Below the pieces are notes generated by a model. That model had not been told where the DNA came from. It searched no databases and saw nothing but the letters and a program-made list of their open reading frames with translations. From Parascedosporium putredinis (Eukaryota; Ascomycota; Sordariomycetes; Microascales; Microascaceae), in assembly GCA_949357655.1 (NCBI GenBank), contig CASHTG010000012.1, positions 2,480,001 to 2,544,000 of the forward strand: a DNA stretch of 64,000 bases, in the 5' to 3' direction. Every line of letters begins with the position of its first letter. Positions within the stretch are counted from its first letter, which is position 1. A program made the translations under genes and the position numbers. Shown in pieces: positions 23,791 to 34,470 of this stretch.

Positions 23791-25965
23791 ATGGCGGAAC
23801 TCCCCCAAGGAAAAGGCGGGCCTACCGACCTCCCACATCATCGATTCACCACCAAAAACCCCGCCCCGGCCTCCGATGCCGATCGCAAGCCCTCCGAAAC
23901 CGAAGAACCGGATAGAGGCCGGGACCGGGATCGGGACCGAAGCACACCGGGAGAAAAAGACGCCATTCAAGATGCCGAGCGCCGGCGCAAGCACGAGCAC
24001 GAGCATGAGCACGAGCACGAGCATCCTTACGAACAACCCGGCGAGCACGACGACGACGAGCACGACTCGGGAAGCGACGTCGAATCCCACGCCACCTCCG
24101 ACGCCCCCGCCGACCGCGTGCCCACGCGCTCCTCCTCCACACATTCTAGGGCCGCTTCCATCGTGCCCCGGACCAAGCGCAGGGGCCTGCTCGGCTCCTT
24201 GACCGTCGTGCCCGAGGTCGACCGGCCCTACGATTATAGCCGCAAGACCAAATGGATGCTCACCTGCGTTGTTTCTCTGGCTGGTGTTGCCGCTCCCCTC
24301 GGATCTAGCATCTTTTACCGTACGTTTTCTTTTCTTCTTGGTTCCCCTATTCGCTGCGTAGTTGCCAACCCCACCCTCTTTCTTCGCAAAAGGTCATGGA
24401 CTCGTTCGCTAACCATGTCTTCCTTCGTGCTCCTCGAATAGCCGCTCTTGGCATCATGGCTCAAGAGTTCCACACCACTCAAACAATTACGAATCTGTCC
24501 ATCGCCATGTACATGATCGGTAAGCCCCCTCTCCCCTCAAAACCATTTTTTTCTTTTTCTACAACGACCATGTTGGAAGTTTTTCGCGCGCTAATCTTCG
24601 ATGCCTTTCCTCCCTACCACAGCCATGTCCATCTTCCCGCTCTGGTGGTCCTCCTTCTCCGAAGAATTCGGCCGCCGCACCATCTACGTCGTCGCCTTCT
24701 CCCTCTTCGTCGTCTTCTCCGTCCTCAGCGCCGTCAGCACCAGCATTTCCATGCTCATCGTCATGCGCCTGCTCAGCGGCGGCGCTTCCGCCTCCGTCCA
24801 GGCCGTCGGCGCCGGCACCATTGCCGACATTTGGGAGGTCCGCGAGCGCGGGAGGGCCATGGGCTTCTTCTACCTCGGTCCCTTGCTGGGGCCTCTGCTC
24901 GGCCCCATCATCGGCGGCGTCCTCGCCCAGGAGCTCGGCTGGAGGTCCACCATGTGGTTCGTCACCATCTACGGCGGCGTCCTCCTCGTGCTCATCGTCT
25001 TTTGCCTCCCCGAGACCCTCGCCGCCCGCCATTCGCACGCCGCCCTCCGCCCCGTCCCCACCCGCGAGTCTACCGTCTCCTCCCTCAGCGTCCACGCCAA
25101 GCGGGGCTCCGAGTTCCTCCGGCGCATCTTCCTCAACCCCTCCGCGTCATCGCCATGCTGCGCTTCCCCCATTCTCCTCACCGTCATCTGGGCCGCCGTC
25201 ACCTTTGGCTCCCTCTACGTCGTCAACATCTCTATCCAAAACGCCTACTCCAAGCCCCCTTACTCCTTCCAGATGATCATCGTCGGTGTCCTCTACATTC
25301 CCCCTTCCCTCGGCTACGTCCTCTCCTCCCTCTTTGGCGGCAAGTGGATCGATCACATCATGATTCGGCAGGCCCGCAAGGCCGGCCGCTACGATTCCCG
25401 CGGGAAGCTCATCTTCCTCCCCGAAGAGCGCTTCGCCGAGAACGCTTGGATCGCCGGAACTATGTATCCCCTTGCTCTCATCTTCTTTGGCTGGACTATC
25501 GAAAAGGGCCTCCACTGGATTGTTCCCTCTATCGGCGGGTTCTTCTTTGGCGTGGGCTCCATGCTAGTATTTGTAAGCTAACTCTCCTTCTCCTGTCTAC
25601 TTCCCTTGTTTTGGACGACTTCCCACATCTCAATCCCGGTTCCTCTTGCACCGTTTCCTTCGCTAACGCTTCTTTTTTCCTCTCCTCTCTTCAAGGCCGC
25701 TGCAACCACCGCGCTCACAGAATTCATGCCCAGACGCGGCTCGGAAGGCGTCGCCGTCAACAATTTCGTGCGCAACATTCTCAGCTGCGTCGGCGCCATC
25801 GTCGCCGAGCCCGTCATATCGGCCATTGGAAATGGCTGGACCTTTACCATCCTCGGCCTCTTTAGCTTGATCCTGGGCTACCTCTGCATCTGGCTCATGA
25901 GAACGTACTCGCAAAAGTGGAGGGTGCAGATGGACGCTCATCTTGAGAAGACCAGGACTCGATAG
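23791..25965 (+). CDS. MFS multidrug/polyamine-type exporter (DHA1, Qdr3-like)
   Basis: This is a plasma-membrane proton antiporter of the 12-span DHA1 group, closest in character to fungal Qdr3/Dtr1 proteins that export drugs, polyamines or dityrosine; the substrate is unknown. Exons are 23791-24319, 24442-24519, 24623-25572 and 25696-25965; phases agree and the sum is 609 codons. A hydrophilic N-terminus of about 150 residues (RDRDRD and HEHEHEHEHEH repeats) precedes span 1 (KTKWMLTCVVSLAGVAAPLG). A diverged motif A (SEEFGRRTIYV) and an antiporter motif C (GPLLGPLLGPIIGG) are visible. A large central loop contains TMYPLALIFFGW after a basic segment. Between 25137 and 25170 about nine residues are read in the wrong frame and then return (ASSPCCAS where LRVIAMLRF is expected), consistent with one plus two lost C. 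Confidence 0.9.
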
Positions 25966-26309
25966 TTTCGAGGAAGATCTCGGGATGCAAAAATATATAC
26001 ATAAAAATTATCTAATCATGGGGATCGAAAGGAGCCAGGATAGACATGGAAATGGTCTTGACTCATAGCTCTTTGTTGCATTTACCAAAGACTCTTAAAT
26101 AATGAAAAAGAAAAGGGGAAAGAAGGAACTACATAAAATCCTAAAATCTATAGCCACCAATAAACCATAGCCACTTGCTCTCGTTTACCCAATTGCAGGT
26201 GAAGAAGAAAGCCAAGGGCAAGCTTCTAACAACATCTACAGCAGTTATGAGAGATGCATATGCATCCATGGATCTACGTGTGTATACTTTGAATACGACG
26301 TCCCCCCGT
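25966..26309. other. Convergent 3' intergenic region
   Basis: About 340 A/T-rich bases between the facing 3' ends of the exporter and the PLP enzyme. AATAAT- and ATAAAA-like stretches suggest polyadenylation signals for both. No gene. Confidence 0.6.
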
Positions 26310-27796
26310 CTACGCCTTTTCATCCCCAATCTTTAGCAATTCCGGCAGCGCATCCAAACTCAAGTTCCCCGTAAAAATAACGCCAACGTCCCACCCATCC
26401 TCCCCACCCTCCTCCTCCACGAGCTTCCGAAAGTCCTCGTTGAAGAGGACGACGGCGAGCGGCACCACGGCGCTGGGCTCCACCACCACCTTGAGCCTCT
26501 CCAGCACGAAGCGCAGCGCCCTCGAAATGTCCCGCTCGGACACGGCGAACGCGTCGCGCACGAGACGGCGGTCCCCGCGGATAATAGACCACGGGATGAG
26601 GCCCACGGGGGTGCGCAGGCCGTCGGCGATCGTGAGGGTGCGCACGTCGGAGATGGGGCCGTCGAGGTTGGCCCGGATCGCGCGCACGAGGTCGTCGGCT
26701 CCCTGGTGGGAGGGTTCGCCGGCGAACACGGAGATGCCTGTGCCTTCGCACTGTTCATGGGCGGGCGTGTAAGCGGTTGATCCATATATCACTCACCCAT
26801 GTTTTGAACGAAGGATCGAGATCTTTGGGGCCAGCGAGGGGGAAGCACAGAAGGGGATTGAAGAGAAACACGAAAAAGGTTGTCCAGGCTCTGTAGTGAG
26901 AGGAAGTATGGGGTGATTTCTGCAACGTACGGAAAGAGCTGTCCCCGACAAGAGACCTCCGCCCCCGCAAGGCGTAATGATGGCGTCCAAGCCTGTCCTC
27001 GCCTTCCCGCCCGGGGTTTTAGCAGCATGCTCGGCAATGAGTTCGGCGGCCTGCTCCTGTAGTTCAAGCCCGGCAGTTCCTAATACGCCGCCGCAAAACA
27101 GAAGTAAGAGTAAGCCTCAATTAACCCGCCCAAATCAAACCCCGAGATGGCACAATAAGAGACAGACAGAGAGAGAGAGAGAGAGAGAGGAGAGATAGCA
27201 AAGGATTGACAGCGTACCTTGCCCAAGAATGATATCAGGGTGATCATACGGCGGCACAAACGTCGCCCCCGTCCGCCCCACCACCGAATCCAGCATCTTT
27301 TGCCTCTCCGGCGCCGCGCTCCCGCTCTCGTACAGCACCGCCCCGTACCCCGCCGTGGCCGCCACCTTGGTCGGGTTCGACACCGACGGCATCACCACGT
27401 GCGCGGGGATCCCGTTCTCCCTCGCCGCCAGCGCCAGCGCCTGCGCGTGGTTCCCCGAGCTGTGCGTCGCCACCCCTCGCTGCCGCCCGCCCGCCCCCAC
27501 CCACGCCTCGTCCGCGACCAGCCGCCCGACGGCGTGAAAGGCCCCCGCGCCTTGAACGCCCCGATGCGCTGCAGGTTCTCGCACTTGATCCACAGCCTCA
27601 CCGTGGGTCGGACGCCCGGCCCTTGGCCTTCCCAGGGGGTGCCCTGGAGCTCGGCTTCGGTTTGCTGCCGCGAGGCAAACTCGTCCAAGGTACGGCTATG
27701 GATGACGGGCGTCCGGTGGATATGGGGCTTGATGAGCTCGTGCGCTGCTTGCACGGAGGCTCGCGTGAGGGGAAGACACTTTGATGGGTCGGCCAT
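26310..27796 (-). CDS. PLP-dependent serine/threonine dehydratase-like enzyme
   Basis: This is a fold-type II PLP enzyme of the serine racemase / serine-threonine dehydratase / hydroxyaspartate ammonia-lyase family, likely removing ammonia from a hydroxy-amino acid in the cytosol. Exons are 27796-27218, 27079-26931 and 26750-26310; restored length is 389 residues. Visible motifs are HIHRTPVIHSR, LWIKCENLQRIGAFKARG (the Lys binds PLP), THSSGNHAQALALAA, ITPCGGGGLLSGTALS (the glycine loop that holds the phosphate) and GTGISVFAGEP. There is no C-terminal ACT regulatory domain, so it is not the isoleucine-pathway threonine deaminase. One G is missing in the run at 27542-27546, directly after the PLP-lysine motif (ARG-AFHAVG); this breaks the frame. 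Everything else, including intron phases, is intact, so I read it as a sequence error. Substrate choice among family members is open. Confidence 0.88.
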
Positions 27797-28654
27797 TGTT
27801 TTTCTTGTCCTATTTCTTTTTCTTTACTTTTCGTCTTTTGCCTGATTTATTCGTTCTCTATTTTTGAATATTCCTCACCTAAAGGATCTGTATGAAATCG
27901 GGACGGGGTGGGCGGAAAAGGGATAAAAGCGACTGGGATGTTGATGAGCAAAAGACGAAATACCGTAGCGGGGCTATATTGCCTGTCACGTAAGTGAGGG
28001 GCAGAAATTCCCAATCCCTCCAGTCTCAGTGTTATCAATGTATCATCCACTCCCGCTTGCACCATTCCCCAGTCTCGGGGACAGATCACATATCCGGATG
28101 CCGCTCCCGACCACTCACCACAATGCCATCAATGGCGGAGCCTCATTGTCCTCGTCAGAACCCTGATAGTTCCCCAACTTACTGGTGGGTGCGTAAGCCA
28201 ATGATAAGCAATTGCACGCTCAAGAGCTGGGAAAGAATTAGGGCGATCGGCACCGGGTGCCGAGGATACCCGAAATAGGAATCCTCCTGTTCCCTTCGTT
28301 GCAGGAGCCTCTTCCATTCTTACTGTTTTGGGAGGTCTCTCAGGGTAGCAATCCTGCAAGGGGAACGAGACCAGCAGGACAACACAGGAGATAGTGCATG
28401 CAAAGAAGTTTGTGTGAGGGAGTGAAACACAAGACGTAGATAAAAACCAGAAAGCGTCAATCTTTTATCAACAAAGTCTTCCAACCGACCTCAACCCCCA
28501 ACCCGTGCCTGCCGTCTTCCTCCAGCTCCTTCACCCGACACTCTGTCCGGGTTTTTATAAGTATACAAAAGACTCCGGGGATATCGAAGGCCCGAACCAA
28601 TGGCCAAACAGACAGTCCTTGCGCCCTAGACGAACATATTCAATCGAAACCAGT
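27797..28654. other. Intergenic: PLP gene promoter and ILV5 3' region
   Basis: This lies between two genes on the minus strand. It contains the promoter of the dehydratase-like gene and the ketol-acid reductoisomerase 3' untranslated region. No coding signal seen. Confidence 0.55.
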
Positions 28655-30424
28655 TTACTTCTGGTTCTCGGGACGGAGAGACCTAAAACGCCAGCCCTGT
28701 TAGTCACTGTGTGTCTTCCCAAAACTGACAAGGACAACAAAGAAATTGGAAGAGGAAGAAGGGGGACGGGGGAGGGAAAAAAAAAAAAAAAAAAAGAAAA
28801 AAAGAGAAGGGATGTGTAAGTCTTACCTGACGGCCTTGCCCGCCCTCCAGATCTCCATGTTGCGGATCTCCTCCATCTCGGCCTCGAACTTCTGCCTGTA
28901 GTCCTTCTGGCCGTTGTAGTCGAGAGACCTCTGGGTCTCGGTGCCGTCCCTGACGGAGTCATAGAGGTCGTTGAAAACGGGCTTGAGGGCATCCTTGAAG
29001 CGGGAGTCCAGTCAATGGCGCCACGGCGGGCAGTGGTGGAGCAGGCCTCGTACATCCAGTCCATGCCGTTGGCACCGATGAGGGGGTACAAGCTCTGGGT
29101 GGCCTCCTCGACGGTCTCGTTGAAGGCCTCGCTGGGGCTGTGGCCGCGCTCGCGGAGGACCTCGTACTGGGCGAGGAACATACCATGGATACCGCCCATG
29201 AGGCAGCCACGCTCACCGTAGAGGTCAGAGTAGACCTCCTTCTCAAAGGTGGTCTTGTAGAGGTAACCGCTGCCAATGGCGACACCGAGAGCGATGGCCC
29301 TCTCCTCAGCCTTGCCGGTCACGTCCTGGAAGACGGCGAAAGACGAGTTGATACCGCGGCCCTCACGGAAGAGAGAGCGGACGGTGCGGCCGGAACCCTT
29401 GGGGGCAACGAGGATGACATCGACGTCGGTAGGGACCTCGACGTTGGTGCGCTCCTTGAAGACGGGAGAGAAACCGTGAGAGAAGTAGAGGGTCTTTTAA
29501 ATCCATTATCGTCAGTATCGGCCCAAAATGTTTGTTTGTTTAAAGCCAGCTTGCGGATAGACTCTCGCGCTAGACCATGGATTGGCTGGCACTTTCTGTT
29601 TTTGCAAGAAAGCAAGGAGGAAAATGAAATGGAATGAGCTTACCTTGCCCTTGGTGATCTGGGGCTTGATGTGGGGCCAGGTCTCAGACTGAGCAGCATC
29701 GCTCAGGAGGTTCATGATGATGGAGCCGCGGGAGATGGCCTCATCAACCTCGAAGAGGTTCTTGCCGGGGACCCAGCCATCCTGGATGGCATCCTTCCAG
29801 GACTTTCCATCCTTTCGGACACCGATAATGACGTTAAGGCCGTTGTCACGGAGGTTGAGACCCTGGCCGTGACCCTGCGAACCGTAGCCGATGAGGGCAA
29901 GAGTGTCGTTCTTGAAGTAGTCCTGAAACGCGGCGAAAAAACCTTGTTAGAAAGTATGCTCGGCCAATTGAGTGCGGAACAGCACGCAACGGATCCCCCT
30001 CTAGCAGAGAGAGGAGAAAAGTCTATGCGATGGGAAGCAATTCTTGCTCCCCATGGCTGGGGAAGGGACAGGCATGACTCACAAGAAGCTTCTCCTGGGG
30101 CCAATCGGCACGCTCTGAAGAGGTTAAGAAAAAAACAGACGGTCAGTTTTGAAGCCACTACGACGATTGCCGAACACGGCACTCGTGAGGTCGAGGCCAA
30201 TGGCAAAAGGACGGACACGTACCATAGACGTCTTCCTTCGAGCCGGCAAAGTCCATCGTCTTGACACCGCGGACCTGCTGCTGGGCAGGGCCGACCATGG
30301 CAGGGCGAGCCTGGCGAGCCAAGCTCCGGCCGGCGGCAGCGAGGGTTCGCTGCTGGACGGCGGGCGAGGCCAACTGGCGAGTCAATTGGGAGCGGATAGC
30401 CCTGGAGAAGGTTCGGGAGGCCAT
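28655..30424 (-). CDS. ILV5: Ketol-acid reductoisomerase, mitochondrial
   Basis: This enzyme (yeast ILV5, Neurospora ilv-2) isomerises and reduces acetolactate and acetohydroxybutyrate with NADPH and Mg, step two of valine/leucine/isoleucine synthesis in the mitochondrial matrix. There are five exons: 30424-30223, 30114-30083, 29922-29644, 29493-28827 and 28682-28655; all phases agree at 402 residues. The basic, Ser/Arg/Gln-rich N-terminus (MASRTFSRAIRSQLTRQL) is a mitochondrial presequence. The dinucleotide motif is LIGYGSQGHGQGLNLRDNG; the metal-site helix region is DLYGERGCLMGGIHG; the C-terminus is NMEIWRAGKAVR then SLRPENQK. One C is missing in the run at 29002-29004 (between AIDWTP and RFKDALKP), which shifts the last third of exon 4 out of frame; the final exon fits only if it is restored. 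An A19 run sits in intron 4. Confidence 0.95.
28777..28795. repeat. A19 homopolymer inside the last ILV5 intron
   Basis: On the coding (minus) strand this reads as T19, lying between the intron-4 donor at 28826 and the acceptor at 28683. It may act as a polypyrimidine stretch. Confidence 0.85.
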
Positions 30425-30471
30425 TGTGTCTGTTGTGGGGGTGGGAGGAAGGGGAGAGAGGAGATGAGGCA

Positions 30472-31207
30472 GAGTCAAGAGGAAGTGAGGGTTGTTGGGG
30501 AGGTTAAGAAGGAGAGAAAAAAAAAGGTTGAGGGGAGATGGTTCTGTGATTTGGCGGTGGGCCTTGGGGAGTGCAAAGGGAAAATTGGTGATTATGAGGT
30601 ACATTCAAGCCGGCCGCTTTCTAGGTTATTTCCCTTCTTTTTTCCGGTCAAAATTTTCCCTGACTCTCTTTTTTTTTTTTTCCTCGCCTGTTCTCTGTGC
30701 TAGGCTGGTGAGTCTAAAAACGGCCTCACCGACTTCGGGGACCTAGGTCGCACCTTGCCTCGCATGGTCTGTGGGGTTCCCCCTGTCGGACGGAGCAACC
30801 AATTGGGGATTGGAGAACCTCTTCGAAACCGCTGCTGTTGATTGGCTCGTAGGAACTGGAACCCGTGGAGCCACATTTTGGTGGGGCAAGATGACTCCTT
30901 AAGTAAGCCGTCTTTCCAAGTCCGGCACTGCACAAAGCACAGATGGCAGTTGCAGTTGTACGAGGCAGAGGCACACGTCCCTGTGTCGGCCGTCCGACAG
31001 AGGAGCTTGGAGGTCGCTAGTCTCTGGGTCTCTGGGTCTCTGGGTGGAGTCTTGCCCGAGTTTGCCCACTGTTTACACCCTCGGGCTACTAGCGGAGCTT
31101 GACGATTACGGAGTAGGTTGCTTTGCTGCCCCAGACTTTTCGCCCTTCCGGATAGCGCAGCATTCTCGAAGGCCTATCCTCGGGCTCGGAATTCGTCCTC
31201 TGACTCA
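30472..31207 (-). promoter_or_regulatory. Gcn4/CPC1-type sites upstream of ILV5
   Basis: TGACTC cores occur at 30472-30477 (read on the minus strand) and 30661-30666, within 50-240 bases of the ATG, and a perfect TGACTCA lies at 31201-31207. ILV genes are classic targets of general amino-acid control. The assignment is by motif and pathway only. Confidence 0.45.
31020..31044. repeat. 8-bp tandem repeat, three copies
   Basis: The unit TCTCTGGG is repeated three times head to tail in the ILV5 upstream region. Confidence 0.8.
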
Positions 31208-31876
31208 TGTGATCCCCCACGACACCCCCAAAACCTCGATCTTCAGATCCCCACATACATCGAGACATACAACCCCAAAAAGGGAGTGGAGGAGGGGGAA
31301 GGCCCTACGGCATAGAGCCGACGACGAAAAGCTTGGTCACAATGGCTGTAGCCCGAAAATTTTGAATCTCTTCTGCAAGGGGAACAACGTAAACCGAGTC
31401 ATCACCTTGCTGCGAGAGATTGAAGCATGGAATTATGGATAAATAGGAAGGAAGAGAGAAAGAAGAAAGAAAGAAAAAAACGAAAGTAAAAAAAAAAAAA
31501 GTCAGTTTACCGCCTCGCTTGATGCCCAACGATTCCCATTCATTTCCCGGCAACGTCTGCCGTCAATTTCCCGCCCTCGCAACGTCATGAAAGCACCGTG
31601 AAAGCACCGTCTATGGAACACCGCCAAGTTCACTCTTGTGAAGCCTTGCGCCTCGTGCCCACAACTCCAGCTCTATCGATAGCCCCGTGATGCACAGCCC
31701 GAATGTGACTGGTGTAAAACATAAGGAAATAGAGGAGCACCGCTGCGTCTGCTTGGTCCGATCAGGTCCCTCGAGCCAGCATCGGTCGCTTAATAGTAAT
31801 ATTCTCTGGTTGTTTGACCCGACATGTCGTCCGAGCAGCTTGCGGGGTGACCTTTCCCTTCAGGGTTCGTCGCCTC

Positions 31877-32832
31877 TTATTTCGACACTTTGTCATAGGA
31901 GACACCCTTGACAGACCCGCCGCCCATGGACGTCCTCACGTTGCGCTTGAACATCTCCCGCGTCTGCCTTAGATCGTCGGCGGCTTCCTTGTTGAGTGGA
32001 TCGGAGGCGTTTGGTTCGAGGAAGAGAAACTATGGCGATGGAAACGGGTTAGCAGGAAGGTTTAGTGATGTCCACTATCTCGGAAGGTTGCCGCCTAGCC
32101 TAGATAGAAGACCAGACCGTCGCGGTAATAGACCACGGTGTATCGTCATACCTGTAGCCCAACGATAACAGCATTGAGATTCAAAACGGGCTTCCAGTCC
32201 TCTCGGAGAATATTAAGGCACACTTTGCCCTCGAGGTCGATGTTGGGGTGGTAAATCTTTTCTCGGCACCGCACCTTGGGAGGTTCGTGGGGAAAGTTTT
32301 GGTTGATGGCAAAGGTGAATGTGAAGACGCCGCCGCGGTACATGCCCTCGTCGGGCTCTATCGTAAGGATGAAGTTCAAGATGTCGTCTGGGTCGGGGAA
32401 CTCTGTCTTCATGGTTGATCCGAGGGACAGTTCGGACAAGTCTACCCAGAACAGCGAAAAGTCAGTTAGCAGTGCCACCACATAGAGATCAAGGCAAGCA
32501 GAAAGGCTACGGTGGACGCATCTGGAGGACTGAGGGCAGAGGGGAAGGGGGAGGGAGGGAGGGAGGGAGAAGGGAGAGGGAGGGAGAAGGGAGAGGGAGG
32601 GAGAAGAAACCCCGCGATACCTTTTTGGACTCGTAGCTGCGCTGCTGTCACCTTCTTCTTCCTTCCGGCCGCACCCTCAGCATTTTCTGCTTTTTGTTGC
32701 TCCTTTTTCTATAGTCACATAGGTTGCGTCAGTGATCGTAAGCCCGCAAGGGAAAGGGAGGGGGAAAGACAGTCGTTGGCGGGGGATCGAGGGCGGGCGA
32801 ATCGAACGGACCATAGACCATATTTTGAGCAT
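31877..32832 (-). CDS. UBC12: NEDD8-conjugating enzyme E2 Ubc12
   Basis: Ubc12 receives the ubiquitin-like protein NEDD8/Rub1 from the E1 and passes it to cullins, switching on SCF-type ligases. Exons are 32832-32812, 32708-32621, 32441-32152 and 32029-31877; they total 183 residues, the family norm. Exon 1 codes only seven residues (MLKIWSM), the conserved N-terminal peptide that docks on the NEDD8 E1. Exon 2 starts KKEQQKAENAEGAAGRKKK. The E2 core shows ELSLGSTMKTEFPDPDD, the HPN motif and catalytic cysteine in YHPNIDLEGKVCLNILREDW, and NAVIVGLQFLFLEPNASDPLN. The reading frame is intact, unlike most neighbours. The intron-1 donor is GTCCGT instead of GTANGT, so that junction is supported by the protein more than by splice consensus. 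Confidence 0.95.
32547..32609. repeat. GGGA-rich low-complexity repeat in UBC12 intron 2
   Basis: Purine-only repeats of GGGA and GAGAAGGGA units lie inside the intron between UBC12 exons 2 and 3. On the coding strand this is a CT-rich tract next to the donor at 32620. Confidence 0.85.
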
Positions 32833-34470
32833 TGTGAGCCAAGGGCTTTGCCGGGCCGACGAGCCTGGCTATCGGTCGATCGGGGTATGAAACGAGAGGG
32901 AGTGTCGCGAGGTTGGAGATGTCGTCTCGTCGCCGGTTATATGGCGCCGCTTTTTCGTCTTTACGAGTTTGGCGTCGGAGTCAACACTGCGAAGTGGAAG
33001 TTGGCTGGTGGTGGTGGTGGTGGTGATTGGGTTGAGAAGGGATGGAGGGGTAAGGTGGGTGAAAGGACGAACGAGCCAACGTTTCTCGTGTGCACGCCCC
33101 GGGTGCCTGATGAGGGAGGGAGAAGGGGAAGAGAAGAGGGTAAGACGCGGAATTTCGAGGTGTCACTCGTCGTTTCTATAAATTCGCTCTAGGACTTTTA
33201 TATTCCATGGAGATGTGCAAAGGAGCAGGGCGTCGATAAAATCTTTCGTCTCTGCCTGGACGGTTTGCGGTTGGCGGTTGGCGGGTGGCGGCACTCACTC
33301 TTGGAACAAGGCCGCCGCAGTCGCAATTAGATGTTAGGCTGGGCTCATTGACACTACTGGATCCCTTCTTCCCCCTCCACCCCACTCTCCCGACTGCAGT
33401 CTTTTCTTGACCACTGCCAAAGAAATTTCTAGGCACTTGAAATCAATACAACCACCTGTCGCCTGCTCACACAATGGCAGAAGGGTACAGTGTGCAATTC
33501 ACAAAGCCGCCGAGCTTGCTGACCTCAGCTCAGATTGTTGATGAATAATTCGTCTTGTCTTTGAACTGTATTGAATGGAATCCGATTAGTTAGGTTTATC
33601 ATACTGCGCTCATGGTCTCGCTTCACAATGCGTTTATACATCTTCCGATGGCCTGTTCCGAGGGTCATCTGGCCACACTTTCATTGATACATTGTCAACT
33701 ACTTGATACACATGTAGACATCGATGAATGCAACATTGGGTTTTTGGGGAAAAGGCTCCTTTTACCAGAGAACGTTGGTATCCTCTCTGTTGGTTGCCTT
33801 GTATTTTGTTCCTATCTAACTATTTCGGGGCCATTGGGGGAGCTGTTAACCCCGGGAAACCAAGTACACTTGACCGAGTAATCTTGAAAAGAAAAATTGC
33901 ATGGAGCACTCCGCGAGGCGGTAGTCTCCGTAGTCGTTCCTCCATTCAAGAAAACTCCGAATGAGGTTGAGTACTTTTCACGCCGGTACCAATCCCTATA
34001 TGGATACAATCAAAAGAAAAGAACCAAGGCCTCCCTTTGGCCTGTGGCAAGAAACCGAGGAAAAGAAAAAGGGTAGAAAGAAGAAAAAGTCGGAAAAAGA
34101 AAAGGCTCGAGCAAACTCCGATTACCCCTTCCTCACAACCCAGGCCAGCTGAACAAATGGTACAGGCTGGGTGGAAAATCGCCGCCAAAGAGAAGAGAAG
34201 AAAAAAATACACGACTGGAAAGGCGGTGGCGGCTATGGAAGTAGCACGTGGTATATATCGCCCAAAACAACGAGGGGAAATGGAAGAAAGTAGCAAAGGA
34301 TAGTCAGAGATAACAAACGACAGCAGTTGCATGTCTATGTGCGTCAATGGAACGGCAAGGAGATGAGGAGGTGAGAGTAGAGAGAGGGTATAGAGAGTAC
34401 AGAGACAGGGAGAGAGTGTGAGAGAGTGACAGAGAGAGAGAGAGAGAGAAAGAAAGAGGGAGAGGTCTCT
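32833..34470. other. Intergenic: UBC12 promoter and apsA 3' region
   Basis: No gene seen. The left part is the UBC12 promoter. The right part next to the apsA stop has a long GA-rich stretch (34376-34460), a poly-pyrimidine 3' region on the coding strand. Confidence 0.55.
34376..34460. repeat. GA-rich microsatellite at apsA 3' end
   Basis: AGAG repeats with interruptions, ending about ten bases after the stop codon of the minus-strand gene. Confidence 0.85.

Larger units (their letters stand above)
30425..31876. other. Intergenic: ILV5 promoter and UBC12 3' region
   Basis: No gene seen. It contains the ILV5 promoter with Gcn4-type sites, a short tandem repeat at 31020, and T/A runs near 31440-31510. 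The right end is the UBC12 3' untranslated region. Confidence 0.55.

Noticed and set aside
24396..25865. 489-codon open frame on the plus strand
   Set aside because: It is a shifted frame over the exporter exons and introns. Arg/His/Pro-rich text and the true transporter frame beside it show it is a shadow.
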